From NCBI GenBank assembly GCA_035495555.1, contig DATJFQ010000067.1, positions 1 through 58,870 on the forward strand: a stretch of 58,870 nt of DNA, read 5' to 3'. The translations under genes were made by a program, and so were the position numbers. The notes beneath the pieces were generated by a model. That model saw only the letters and a list, made by a program, of their open reading frames with translations, had not been told where the DNA came from and did no database searches. Within the stretch, counting starts at the first letter, position 1, and every line of letters starts with the position of its first letter. Below are positions 9,131-18,187 of the stretch, in pieces. This stretch comes from DATJFQ01 sp035495555 (GTDB lineage Bacteria; Acidobacteriota; Vicinamibacteria; Vicinamibacterales; 2-12-FULL-66-21).

Positions 9131-11683
9131 CTATTTCAGTCCCGTGATCTGATACAGACTGTTTAGCTGCTGCTGATAATTGTACGCGTACGAGTTGCCG
9201 TCCGGCGTCAGACGGATGTCGCCGACCGAATCGACGCCGACGGTGTCTCGCGGCGTGATCTCGTGGACGAGCGTGCGCGCCCCTGTTGCGACGTCCAGCG
9301 CGAAGATTCGCACGGGCAGCCTGCCCTGACTGACGAACAGCACGCGACCGTCTCCGCGCCAGCGAATCGGCGTGTCCTCCGGCATCGCGCCTTTGACCGG
9401 CTGCGGATTGCCGGCGCCGGTCGGAAACGCCGTCAGGACGTCCTTGACGAGTGCGACGACCCACTTGCCGTCTGGCGAGACCGTGTTCGATCGAACGGCG
9501 ACGCCTGCCGGCGTGATCGCGCGCGGCGCACCGTCAGGATCCTGCAGGTACGTCCGGAACGCCTTCCCCTCTTCGAATCCGGCAAAGAGGAGGCGCTTGC
9601 CGTCGGGGAGCCAGGCCGCAAACGAGTAGGCTTTGATGCCGTGCGCGTCGATGGTGCGTGATTCACCTGGTCCCGTCGGGAGGATCACCAGCTTGTTCTG
9701 CGTGAGATCAATCGCAAGCGCCCAGCCGCCGTCGGGCGAGAGAGATTGCGAGAGGCCTTTCCCCAGCCGGACCGCCGGCGAACGATCCGTGCCGCGCAGG
9801 TACACCGCGTAGCCCGCTCCGCCAGCCACCCCCGCCTCCGAAAACAGAATCCTGCGTCCATCGTCGGAGAGGTCGCTGAGCCATGAGAAGTCCATCCAGG
9901 TCAACTCGCTCTCCTGAGCCGCGCCAGGCGTATGCAGCATGATCGACGAACGCCTGTTGCCGTGTGCCACGAGCACGCGCCCATCCGGCGCGATGTCTTC
10001 CACGTCGAGACTGCCCGGTGCGCTCATCACGGTCCTGACGCTGCCGGTCATCGTCGCGGCAAAGATCGCGTGGTCCGTTCCCGCCGTTTTACCGCCGCCG
10101 CCCGACGCGCTGAACCACACCTCGTTCCCGGCGGGTGTCCAGTGCACACCGAAAATGTCCTCCCACCCTGCGGACAGGATCGTTCTCTTTCCCTGGAGAT
10201 CGATCATCGCGACATATCCGCGGCTGTCGGTCGCAACCGGGTGCTCGGCGAAGGCGATGTGATCGCCGGTGGGCGAGACGGCCACATCGCTCAACCAGCC
10301 CTGAGCCTCGTACAACGCTCGCCCGATCGGGAACTCGATTCGATCCCTGCCGCTGACCGTGTGGACGACCGCCAGCGAGTCGCCGTCCGGGGCCCAGTCG
10401 GCAGACTGCACTTGCTCGAGCACTTCGCGCGGGGCGCCGCCGCCGATAGGCATCCGGGCGAGCACTTTGTCGCCGCCTGGCTTTCTCAGCAGCAGGGCCA
10501 TCTCACCTCGCTGAGAGACGGCCTGGAGGTCGGCTTGCAGACCGATGGTCCTCGATTCGGGGCTTCCGGGCTGAGTCGAGAACAGCTCCAGCGGCGCACC
10601 TTCCCAGCTCGCGGCGTACACCAGCGTGCGGCCATCGGGCGCGAAACGGGCGAAGGTGATGTTCCCTCGCCTGAACGTCAACGGTTGAAACACCGGGCTG
10701 CGCGGCGACGCAGCCGTGGATCGCCCGGCCACGAACAACCCGGCGCCCGCAGCGGCTGCAACGGCGGCGACGCCCGCGACACGAGCCCACGACCGTCGCC
10801 CCGACGCCGCCTTGATCGACGTCTGACTCGACGTCCCTGACAGCGCGTCAATGTCGAACGCGACGTCTCGCGCTGACTGGAACCGCTCCTCGGGACTCTT
10901 CTCGAGGCAGTGCAGGACGATGCGATCGAGGCCGGGCGGCAGCGGCTGACCGCCGTTCGCAGGCGGCTTCGGATCCTCTTTCAGGATCGCGTTCATCGTC
11001 TCGACGGCGGAGTCGCCCTGGAACGCTCGGCGACCGGTCAGCATCTCGTAGAGCACGACGCCGAACGAGAAGATGTCGGATCGGTGATCGACCTTCTGTC
11101 CGCGCACCTGCTCGGGGGACATATAGCCGACCGTGCCGAGCGCGGTGCCCGCGCTCGTCTGCGGTCCGCCGGTGACGAGGGCTGTTTCCGACTGGGAGAC
11201 CGCGTCGGTCATTTTCGCGAGGCCGAAGTCGAGGATCTTGACCCGTCCGTCGCGCGTGACGAACAGATTGTCCGGCTTCAGATCGCGATGCACGATCCCG
11301 CGCTCGTGCGCGGCGGCGAGTCCCTTGGCTATTTGCGTAGCGTAATCCACTGCTTTCCGCTGGGGCAGGGGCGATTCGCCGATGCGGGCCCGGAGCGTCT
11401 CGCCATCGAGCAGCTCCGAGACAACGTAAGGAGCGCCGTCGTAGGTGCCGGTGTCGTACACGCTCAGGATGTTCGGGTGATTGAGGGCACCGGCAGCGCG
11501 CGCCTCCTGCTCGAACCTGCGGAGGCGTTCTTCATCGATGGAGAATTGGGGCGGAAGTACCTTGACCGCGACGTCGCGTCCGAGCCGGGAGTCACGGGCG
11601 CGATAGACCTCCCCCATGCCGCCCGCGCCGAGCGGCGCCACGATTTCGTACGGTCCGAGCCGGGTGCCGGAGGTCAAGTTCAT
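9131..11683 (-). CDS. Ser/Thr protein kinase with C-terminal PD40 propeller
   Basis: 850 residues. The Hanks-type kinase domain covers about 12-275: the glycine loop GAGGMGEVYRA, Lys41 (VAVKVL), catalytic HRDLKPDN with Asp134, and DFG at 152. One membrane helix (VAGVAAVAAAAGAGLFVAG) lies near 305-325. The remainder, about 340-850, contains repeated FAPDGRTLVYA / WAPDGDSLAVV units of a PD40/TolB-like propeller, probably periplasmic. This layout suggests an external ligand-binding domain controlling a cytoplasmic kinase. The ATG at 11683 has no Shine-Dalgarno site but has CATAAT 8 nt upstream. The kinase residues are all present, so it should be active. Substrates are unknown. Confidence 0.92.
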   Translation of the reverse strand: MNLTSGTRLGPYEIVAPLGAGGMGEVYRARDSRLGRDVAVKVLPPQFSIDEERLRRFEQEARAAGALNHPNILSVYDTGTYDGAPYVVSELLDGETLRARIGESPLPQRKAVDYATQIAKGLAAAHERGIVHRDLKPDNLFVTRDGRVKILDFGLAKMTDAVSQSETALVTGGPQTSAGTALGTVGYMSPEQVRGQKVDHRSDIFSFGVVLYEMLTGRRAFQGDSAVETMNAILKEDPKPPANGGQPLPPGLDRIVLHCLEKSPEERFQSARDVAFDIDALSGTSSQTSIKAASGRRSWARVAGVAAVAAAAGAGLFVAGRSTAASPRSPVFQPLTFRRGNITFARFAPDGRTLVYAASWEGAPLELFSTQPGSPESRTIGLQADLQAVSQRGEMALLLRKPGGDKVLARMPIGGGAPREVLEQVQSADWAPDGDSLAVVHTVSGRDRIEFPIGRALYEAQGWLSDVAVSPTGDHIAFAEHPVATDSRGYVAMIDLQGKRTILSAGWEDIFGVHWTPAGNEVWFSASGGGGKTAGTDHAIFAATMTGSVRTVMSAPGSLDVEDIAPDGRVLVAHGNRRSSIMLHTPGAAQESELTWMDFSWLSDLSDDGRRILFSEAGVAGGAGYAVYLRGTDRSPAVRLGKGLSQSLSPDGGWALAIDLTQNKLVILPTGPGESRTIDAHGIKAYSFAAWLPDGKRLLFAGFEEGKAFRTYLQDPDGAPRAITPAGVAVRSNTVSPDGKWVVALVKDVLTAFPTGAGNPQPVKGAMPEDTPIRWRGDGRVLFVSQGRLPVRIFALDVATGARTLVHEITPRDTVGVDSVGDIRLTPDGNSYAYNYQQQLNSLYQITGLK

Positions 11684-11691
11684 GGGCCGCG

Positions 11692-11697
11692 ATTATG
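11692..11697 (-). promoter_or_regulatory. -10-like CATAAT next to kinase start
   Basis: Read on the minus strand, CATAAT is followed by 8 nt and then the ATG of the Ser/Thr kinase. The spacing implies that transcription starts at the start codon (leaderless mRNA). No convincing -35 box is seen. Confidence 0.4.
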
Positions 11698-11818
11698 GCA
11701 CTAGCGGGCGGTGTCTGGCCGCGGCACCGCAGGAGTGTTCCCTCGGTCGCTTCGGGATTTTGGCATTTCGAGGCCTGATGCCGCAGAATGCCGGTCGGTG
11801 GCATGAACAGGAGAACCC

Positions 11819-12814
11819 ATGCGTGAGCTCGGCGCGGCGGCGGTGAGTCTGGCGGTGCTGGTGATGTCGCAGGCGGCTCCGCCCCTGACGAAAGTGGACG
11901 TCTCGCTGGGGGACGTGTCGATCAACAAGGTCCCGCAGCTCGTGGCGGCGGACCAGGGCATCTACGCCAAATACGGGCTTGATGTCCATCAGACGATCTC
12001 CGCCGGTGCCGCACGCGCCGCTGCCGCCTCGGGCGTCGTCGTGCCGGAAGGGTACGTTGGAGATGCGGGCGCCGCCCCGATTCAAGTGGGCGGAGGGTCG
12101 CCGATGATCTACGGCGCTGTCGTCAACGGCCGCGCGTCACGCGTCATCGTGCTCACGCAGGAGCCGATGGTGATGGACCACGTCATCGCGCAGCCGGGTA
12201 TTGCCGCGATCTCCGATCTCAAAGGCAAGCGGCTCGGATTCTCCGGCGTCGGCGCGGTCACGCACTTCAGCGCGCTCGCACTCGCTCGACGGCTGGGATG
12301 GTCTCCGGAACGCGACATCACTCTCGTGGGCGGCGCCGCGACGGTCGACGCGTTGAAGCAGAAGAAGGTGGACGCCATCCTGGGGAGCGCGATGGTGATC
12401 GCGCTCGCCCGCCAGGCCGGGTTCAGGGACATCGGAGACCTCTCGCAGTACAGGATCCCGGTCGCCGGCTCCGGCATCATGGTGGATAAGAGCTATCTCG
12501 CGTCGAACCGGGACACGGTGCTTCGGTTTCTGAAGGCGGACATCGAAGCGACGGCACTGATGCAGAGAGACCGGAAGGTGTTCGACGCCGCGCTCGCGAA
12601 GTGGTTCAACATCACCGACCCCGATACGCAAGCCGGCATGTTCGCCTATGTCAGCAAGTTCGAGCGTAAACCCTATCCCTCGGTCGACGGAATCAAGCAG
12701 ATCTTCGTAATGTACGACTCGCCGGAGATGCGCCGGCACACGCCGGGGGAATTTTACGATTCCAGCCTCGTCGCGGAGCTGGACAAGAGCGGCTTTCTGG
12801 AGCAAGCGAAGTAA
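11819..12814 (+). CDS. NMT1/SsuA-type ABC substrate-binding protein (orphan)
   Basis: 331 residues with an N-terminal signal segment (AAAVSLAVLVMSQAAPP) and a periplasmic-binding fold of the NMT1/TauA/SsuA group. Family features include VPQLVAADQGIYAKYGLDV near residue 40, ISDLKGKRLGFSGVG near 135, and VDALKQKKVDAILGS near 180. Proteins of this group bind small organic anions or thiamine-precursor-like ligands and deliver them to a membrane permease. No permease or ATPase gene is nearby, so the ligand and partner are unknown. The ATG at 11819 has AGGAG 6 nt upstream. It is divergent from the kinase gene (135 nt between the starts). Confidence 0.82.
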   Translation: MRELGAAAVSLAVLVMSQAAPPLTKVDVSLGDVSINKVPQLVAADQGIYAKYGLDVHQTISAGAARAAAASGVVVPEGYVGDAGAAPIQVGGGSPMIYGAVVNGRASRVIVLTQEPMVMDHVIAQPGIAAISDLKGKRLGFSGVGAVTHFSALALARRLGWSPERDITLVGGAATVDALKQKKVDAILGSAMVIALARQAGFRDIGDLSQYRIPVAGSGIMVDKSYLASNRDTVLRFLKADIEATALMQRDRKVFDAALAKWFNITDPDTQAGMFAYVSKFERKPYPSVDGIKQIFVMYDSPEMRRHTPGEFYDSSLVAELDKSGFLEQAK

Positions 12815-12827
12815 TCGAGCTCATGAG

Positions 12828-12847
12828 GGGCGTCGGCACCAACGCCC
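12828..12847. terminator. possible hairpin between convergent genes
   Basis: GGGCGT and ACGCCC form a 6-bp stem with an 8-nt loop in the 51-nt gap between two convergent stop codons. There is no T-tract, so termination is only a suggestion from position. Confidence 0.3.
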
Positions 12848-12865
12848 GGCTCGCGTCGGAACGGA

Positions 12866-14737
12866 TTACTGGGCCAGACCGATACGTCGCAGCAGCGTCG
12901 TATACCGCGGATCGCCGCGCAGCGCGTCGAAGCGGCTGCGTTCTTTCACGTGCAGGAGGGTGTCGGCATGTCTGGCGTACGCGAGATCAAGGTGCTGAAA
13001 CGCCTGGTCCGTCTGGCCAAGCTGCGCCAAGATGCCAGCCATCGCGACGTCGTCTCGCTGGGCGGGCGGCTCGTTCATCAGCTGTTCGAGCCGTTTCCTC
13101 AGAAACCCGTTGAAACCCGACGCCGCGAAAGCGGCGCGGAGATCCGCAGTTTCCATCGGCGTCAGGGTATGTGCCCGCAGCTTGATGTACGCATCGGCCG
13201 CTTCGCGGAACATGCCCTTCGCGTAGTACGCGTCTTCGAGCAGGTCCTGGGGCGAATCGGGATACGACTGAAGATCCTTGAGACTCTGCGCGATGCCCTC
13301 GTCGAAGTGACGAGCGCTGATGTAGTGCCACGCGAGGTGCCCTATCGGCGACTCGGACACGGGATCGAGCTCGAGGAATGCCCGGCTCTCGCGCAGCGAC
13401 TCTTCGTAGCGGCCCAGCAGCAACAGGACGTGCGAGTAGAAGTGATGCGCCTCCGCGTAATTCGGGTTCAGCTCGAGCGCCCTTCTCAGCTCGCGTTCGG
13501 CGCCAGCGAAGTCCCAGTCGTCGTAGAGCAGCACCTCCGCGAGCGCGGCATGCGCCTCGGCCAGCTGCGGGTCCAGCGATAGCGCCGTCGCTGCCGCCTG
13601 CCGACCGCGGCGATGCCGTTCACTCTGCGGCAAATTGTTGATGGCTCCCGAACCGAACACGTACACATCCGCGAGGCCGGCATATGCACGCGCGTACTCG
13701 GGATTCTTGTCGATGGCCGCGTTGAAGTACGCGATCGCCTGCTTCGCTCCGTCCACGGTCCACTGTTCCCAGGAGTACCGTCCCTTCAGATACAGCTGAT
13801 AGACATCGCCGCTGGCATTCTGAGAGCTTTCGACGACGTCCGTGGCGTGGCCGCTCAACGCGGGCCGCAATCGCACCGAAACGGCCGCGGAAATCTCCTG
13901 CGCCATCGCCGGCAAATCGGCAACGTTGCGCTCGTACTCGTCACCCCAGATGTGTCTGTTGTCACGCGCGTCGACTAACTCGAGCGTCACCCCAACGGTG
14001 TTCCCGTGTTTGGTCACCCGCCCGACGAGCACCGCCCGCACGCCGAGCTGATGGCCGACACTCTGAGCATCCGCGTCCTGTCCTTTGAAGTGCACGACGG
14101 CACTCTGCGCGGTGACTCTGAGTCCGGACAGCCGCGAAAGCCGATCGATCGTCTGTTCAGTGATGCCGTCGCAGAGATAGTCGAGCTGCGGGTCGCCGGT
14201 GCCGTTTGCGAACGGCATCACGGCGACGGATTGAATCGGTTGACGTAATGCGGCGGAGCGCACGAAATATACGAAGGCGGCGGTTCCCAGCACGACGGCC
14301 GCAACGCTCACCATGACAAAGACATTCGATCCGACACGTGCCGGCTTCCTGGTCGGGGTGCCCTGCGGCGATGCCATGACGGCCGGATCCGGCGGCGGGT
14401 CCAACGGGGCCTCCGGCGGCTCGATATCGGCCCCTTCGAGGATGTAGCCTCGGCCACGGACAGTACGTAAGCAGGCTGCCGCTTCCGGCCCGAGCGCCTC
14501 CCGCAATTCCTCGATGCACTTCCCGAGCGACCCGTCCGTGACCGCGCGTCCCCGCCAGACTTCCTCGACGAAGCGTTCTTTGGTCACGAGCCGCCCCCGC
14601 TGTTCCACCAGATAGCGGAGTACATCGAACGTCTGGCGGCGCAGGTGGACGGGCTTTCCTGCACGAGTCAGGCATTCGCGGTCGATGTCGAACGCCGCGT
14701 TGCCGGCGAGAGGGATTCGCGTACTTTTCGGGATCAT
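12866..14737 (-). CDS. CadC-like regulator: winged helix, membrane helix, TolB-like domain, TPRs
   Basis: 623 residues. About 10-105 is an OmpR/PhoB-type DNA-binding winged helix (LRRQTFDVLRYLVEQRG, then FVEEVWRG and CLRTVRGRGYIL). One membrane helix (FVMVSVAAVVLGTAAFVYFV) lies near 138-158. A TolB/FlgO-like domain covers about 165-290, starting SVAVMPFANGTGDPQLDYL. TPR-type helices follow to the end (NPEYARAYAGLADVYVFGSG, LDPQLAEAHAALAEVLLYDD). This is the one-component CadC plan, in which a membrane-tethered DNA-binding domain reports on a periplasmic sensor. The TolB-TPR part has the same arrangement as the C-terminal part of the kinase at 46.3 kb. The target genes are unknown. Confidence 0.88.
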   Translation of the reverse strand: MIPKSTRIPLAGNAAFDIDRECLTRAGKPVHLRRQTFDVLRYLVEQRGRLVTKERFVEEVWRGRAVTDGSLGKCIEELREALGPEAAACLRTVRGRGYILEGADIEPPEAPLDPPPDPAVMASPQGTPTRKPARVGSNVFVMVSVAAVVLGTAAFVYFVRSAALRQPIQSVAVMPFANGTGDPQLDYLCDGITEQTIDRLSRLSGLRVTAQSAVVHFKGQDADAQSVGHQLGVRAVLVGRVTKHGNTVGVTLELVDARDNRHIWGDEYERNVADLPAMAQEISAAVSVRLRPALSGHATDVVESSQNASGDVYQLYLKGRYSWEQWTVDGAKQAIAYFNAAIDKNPEYARAYAGLADVYVFGSGAINNLPQSERHRRGRQAAATALSLDPQLAEAHAALAEVLLYDDWDFAGAERELRRALELNPNYAEAHHFYSHVLLLLGRYEESLRESRAFLELDPVSESPIGHLAWHYISARHFDEGIAQSLKDLQSYPDSPQDLLEDAYYAKGMFREAADAYIKLRAHTLTPMETADLRAAFAASGFNGFLRKRLEQLMNEPPAQRDDVAMAGILAQLGQTDQAFQHLDLAYARHADTLLHVKERSRFDALRGDPRYTTLLRRIGLAQ

Positions 14738-14889
14738 TTCGCAGGCGTTTCGTTACAAGGCGACCCCTCCGACATTACGTTTCCATCCGCATCGTTCGAC
14801 CGCCCCGCTCGACTGACGCGAGCGAAGCTCGAACTGGGGCAGCCCTCAGGCTGCCGACGTGAACAGCCTAAATCCGACAGGGGTGTCTG

Positions 14890-16305
14890 ATGAAGAAGAT
14901 CTACACCAAAAACGATTCGCAAGTGCGACCCCGGCCCGTTCAGACGAGCACCGAACGCAACGCCCTGAAAAGACGACACCCGATCGTCATAGCGCTGTCC
15001 CTTACGATCGGCGTACTGCTCGCAGTCATCCCCGCCCGTGCACAGGACTGTGCGAACACGGCTCCTGACGTCGTGTTCGAGTGGACCGAGCTGCTTCTGG
15101 CGGTGTCGGGGCCAGGGACGGCGACCACAGCCGCCCGCAACCAGGGCAACCAGGTCGCATCGCGGAGCATGGCCATGATGGAAGCTGCAATATATGACGC
15201 GGTCAACGCCATCGACCGAGGTTATTCCGTCTATCACACGGATGTGCGGCCCCTGGCGAGACCGGGGGATTCGGTCGCCGCCGCCGCGGCGCAGGCCGCC
15301 CACGATGTCGCCGTGGGCGTGTACTCCCGCGCGCAGGAGATCGCCCTTTTCGATGCCACACTCGCCGCGGATTTGTGCTCCATTCCGGACGGGCAAGCAA
15401 AGGAGAACGGCATCACTCTGGGACGGTATGTGGCCACCCAGATGCTGGCCTGGCGCGCAAACGACGGGGCAGTGCTGGTCGTGCCCTACACGATCGGCGC
15501 CAATGCTGGCGACTGGCAACCGACGCCGCCCGCTTTCGCGCAAACCCCGGTGACGCCGCAATGGCCGTACGTGACTCCGTTTGCGTTGACGAGCGCGTCG
15601 CAGTTCCGCCCGGGTCCGCCTCCGCCGCTCACGAGCTCCGAGTACACAGAAGCGTTCGAGCAGATCAAGGCGGTGGGCGGCAACGGCACGACGACCCCGA
15701 GTACGCGGACCGCGGAGCAAACTGAAATCGCCGTGTTCTGGGCGGGTGTCGCTACCAACGGTGGGGTCGCAATCTGGAATCAGATCGCCGAGAAGGTCTC
15801 CCGCAGTCACGGACTCACCGTCGTGCAGAACGCCCGGCTGTTCGCGCTGCTGAACGTGACGATTGCGGATTCGTTCATCGCCGGATTCGACGCCAAATAC
15901 GCCTTCCAGAGCGGACACGGGTTCTGGCGGCCCGTGACCGCGATTCGCGCCGCCGAGAACGACGGCAGCGCCGATACGATCGCGGATCCGTCATGGACGC
16001 CGCGACTCACGACGCCGAATCACCCGTCGTACATAGCGCTGCATGCATGCCAGAGTGAGTCGGCGGCGCAGGCGCTGGCGGCATTCTTCGGCACCGACAG
16101 GGTGGTGTTCACCGCCGCGTCCGGCGGAATCGAACGCGCGTTCCCCCGATTCAGCGCAGCGGCTCACGAAGCCGGTCTCAGCCGCATTTACGGAGGCATT
16201 CACTGGAGCTTCGATGTCGCGGCGGGATGGCACGTCGGCAGAGATGTGGGCAAGTACGTCGCCGCGAACTTCTTCCAGCCGGCGGGGACGGCACCGAAGC
16301 ACTGA
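14890..16305 (+). CDS. vanadium-dependent haloperoxidase / PAP2-like secreted protein
   Basis: 471 residues with a hydrophobic export segment near 33-50 (IALSLTIGVLLAVIPARAQ). The C-terminal half matches the vanadate haloperoxidase/PAP2 fold. FWRPVTAIRAAENDG lies near residue 350, TPNHPSYIALHACQ near 385, and SRIYGGIHWSFD, with the Arg and His expected to bind vanadate or phosphate, near 440. Two points are odd. The segment that usually reads PSYPSxH has IAL before the His, so the usual Ser is missing. The Lys-to-Arg spacing before WRP is about four residues longer than in relatives. Halide oxidation or phosphatase activity is therefore uncertain. The start ATG is preceded by a weak AGGGG-like site. 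Confidence 0.8.
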   Translation: MKKIYTKNDSQVRPRPVQTSTERNALKRRHPIVIALSLTIGVLLAVIPARAQDCANTAPDVVFEWTELLLAVSGPGTATTAARNQGNQVASRSMAMMEAAIYDAVNAIDRGYSVYHTDVRPLARPGDSVAAAAAQAAHDVAVGVYSRAQEIALFDATLAADLCSIPDGQAKENGITLGRYVATQMLAWRANDGAVLVVPYTIGANAGDWQPTPPAFAQTPVTPQWPYVTPFALTSASQFRPGPPPPLTSSEYTEAFEQIKAVGGNGTTTPSTRTAEQTEIAVFWAGVATNGGVAIWNQIAEKVSRSHGLTVVQNARLFALLNVTIADSFIAGFDAKYAFQSGHGFWRPVTAIRAAENDGSADTIADPSWTPRLTTPNHPSYIALHACQSESAAQALAAFFGTDRVVFTAASGGIERAFPRFSAAAHEAGLSRIYGGIHWSFDVAAGWHVGRDVGKYVAANFFQPAGTAPKH

Positions 16306-16365
16306 CCCGCGCCGGCTACGATGCGATCAGCGATGCGGGAGACCCGTCGCGGACTCGCCTGCCGC

Positions 16366-16848
16366 TTACTGCAGGCCGCCGCGGACAGACGTGACGCGCT
16401 GGGTGTTGAAGCCAAGCCAGTGCATCCGGCCGACGAACCGCGCGTGCTCGACCTTGAGACACCGGTCGACGATGACCGTCAGGCCGCCGTCCTCCGCAAT
16501 CCGAATGCCTTCTTCGTTGATGACGCCGAACTGGCACCACAGCACGTCCGCGTGAATCGCGACCGCCTCCTTCGCGATGCCTGGCACCGCATCCGGGGCG
16601 CGGAACACGTCGACGATGTCCACGTGCACCGGGACGTCGAGGAGGCTCTTGTAACACGGCTCTCCGAGGATCTGCGTCTCGCGAGGGTTGACCGGAATCA
16701 CGCGGTAGCCGTGCCGCCTGGCGTAATAGCCGACGAAGTGGCTGGCGCGAAGCTCGTTGCCCGACAGCCCGACGATGGCGATCGTCTTCGCGTTGTGGAG
16801 CACGCGCTGAATGGTGAGCGGATCCTGGTAGGGCGTGAGGTCGATCAT
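16366..16848 (-). CDS. CoA-binding domain protein (YccU type)
   Basis: 160 residues forming a single Rossmann-like CoA_binding domain. The nucleotide-binding start is TIAIVGLSGNELRASHFVG near residue 22. It continues with YRVIPVNPRETQILGEPCYK and DIVDVFRAPDAVPGIAKEA, and ends in VWCQFGVINEEG-like motifs typical of the YccU/YneT family. It overlaps the end of metY by 4 nt (ATGA), so it is translationally coupled as the third gene of the metX-metY operon. The family binds CoA in vitro, but its physiological role is not established. Its position suggests a link to acyl-CoA use or redox state during methionine synthesis. That is inference. Confidence 0.85.
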   Translation of the reverse strand: MIDLTPYQDPLTIQRVLHNAKTIAIVGLSGNELRASHFVGYYARRHGYRVIPVNPRETQILGEPCYKSLLDVPVHVDIVDVFRAPDAVPGIAKEAVAIHADVLWCQFGVINEEGIRIAEDGGLTVIVDRCLKVEHARFVGRMHWLGFNTQRVTSVRGGLQ

Positions 16849-18176
16849 GCGGTCGCCACCTTCGTTGCCGCCCCCGCGACGCGGGCGAAGCCCTGCTCGA
16901 GATCCCAGGTCAGATCGTCGACCGACTCGGTGCCGACCGAGAGCCGGATCGTGCCCGGCCCGACGCCTGCCGCTCGCAGCTCGTCATCGTTGAGCTGACG
17001 ATGTGTAGTACTCGCCGGATGAATGATCAGGCTCTTCGCATCCCCGACATTTGCGAGATGCGACCAGAGCGTCACCCCGCGGATGAATTCCTGTCCGCCC
17101 TCGCGGCCGCCCTCGCAGTCGAACGTGAACACGGCGCCCGCGCCGCGGGGGAGGTATTTCGCGACGAGCGCGCGGTAACGGCTGGTCGGCAGGCCCGGAA
17201 ACGTCACGTTCGAAGCCATGTCGTGAGATTCGAGAAATGATGCGACCGCGAGTGCATTCGCGACGTGGCGTTCCATCCGCAGCGACAGGGTTTCGAGGCC
17301 CAGCAGGAAGAGAAACGCGTTGAACGGGCTCATCGCCGCCCCGAGATCGCGCAGCGTCTCGGCGCGCAGCTTCATCAGGTAGCCGTAGGTCCCGAACGTC
17401 TCGTGGAACTGCAGCGCGTGGTACGCCGGCGACGGCTCGGCGACGACCGGATATCTGCCGTTCGACCAGTTGAAGGTGCCCGCATCGACGACGACACCGC
17501 CGATGCTCGTGCCGTGGCCGCCGATGAACTTGGTGGCCGAATGGACCACGATGTCGGCGCCCCACTCGATCGGCCGGCACAGGTACGGCGTGGCAAAGGT
17601 GTTGTCGACGATGAGCGGCAGCTCGTGCTCGTGCGCAATCGACGCGACGGTTTCGATGTCCAGCACGCTGCCGGCCGGATTTCCGATCGTCTCGCCAAAG
17701 AAGAACTTCGTGTTCGGACGCACGGCGCGTCGCCACGCGTCGGGGTCGTCGGGATCGACCCACGTCAGCTCCACGGTCATCTTGCGCAGCAAATGCTTCA
17801 GTTGGTTGACCGACCCTCCATAGAGGGCGGAGGACGCAACGACGTGGTCGCCCGGCTGCAGCAGCGTGAAGAACGCCGCCGCCTGCGCGGCGATTCCGCT
17901 GGCGAACGCCACGCCGCCGCAGCCGCCTTCGAGGTTCGCGATGCGCTCTTCGAAGACGGCCACCGTCGGGTTCATGATCCGCGAATACGTGTTCCCGTAT
18001 TCCTGCAGGTTGAAGTACGCCGCGGCGGATTCCGGATCCTCGAACACATAGCTCGTCGTCTGGAAGATCGGGACCGCGCGTGCCCCCGTGTTCGGGTCGG
18101 GGCGCTGCCCCGCGTGCAGTTGCCGCGTTTCGAATCCAAACGCGCGAGGGTCTTCCAGGCGATCCGTATCGGCCAC
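16845..18176 (-). CDS. metY: O-acetylhomoserine sulfhydrylase (PLP enzyme)
   Basis: 443 residues of the Cys/Met metabolism PLP family. The beginning GFETRQLHAGQRPDPNTGAR is typical of MetY. EYGNTYSRIMNPTVAVFEER binds the cofactor phosphate from the partner subunit. The PLP lysine is in HSATKFIGGHG near residue 225. The length fits O-acetylhomoserine sulfhydrylases (about 430) better than cystathionine gamma-synthases (about 380). It makes homocysteine from O-acetylhomoserine and sulfide in the cytoplasm. I chose the GTG at 18176 because AAAGGAG stands 7 nt upstream; longer frames run into metX. The gene is 11 nt behind metX, so the two form an operon. Confidence 0.93.
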   Translation of the reverse strand: MADTDRLEDPRAFGFETRQLHAGQRPDPNTGARAVPIFQTTSYVFEDPESAAAYFNLQEYGNTYSRIMNPTVAVFEERIANLEGGCGGVAFASGIAAQAAAFFTLLQPGDHVVASSALYGGSVNQLKHLLRKMTVELTWVDPDDPDAWRRAVRPNTKFFFGETIGNPAGSVLDIETVASIAHEHELPLIVDNTFATPYLCRPIEWGADIVVHSATKFIGGHGTSIGGVVVDAGTFNWSNGRYPVVAEPSPAYHALQFHETFGTYGYLMKLRAETLRDLGAAMSPFNAFLFLLGLETLSLRMERHVANALAVASFLESHDMASNVTFPGLPTSRYRALVAKYLPRGAGAVFTFDCEGGREGGQEFIRGVTLWSHLANVGDAKSLIIHPASTTHRQLNDDELRAAGVGPGTIRLSVGTESVDDLTWDLEQGFARVAGAATKVATA

Positions 18177-18187
18177 GCCAATCTCCT

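Noticed and set aside
16306..16365. Terminator between the haloperoxidase-like gene and the convergent CoA-binding gene
   Set aside because: No stable stem with a T-tract was found in the short gap.
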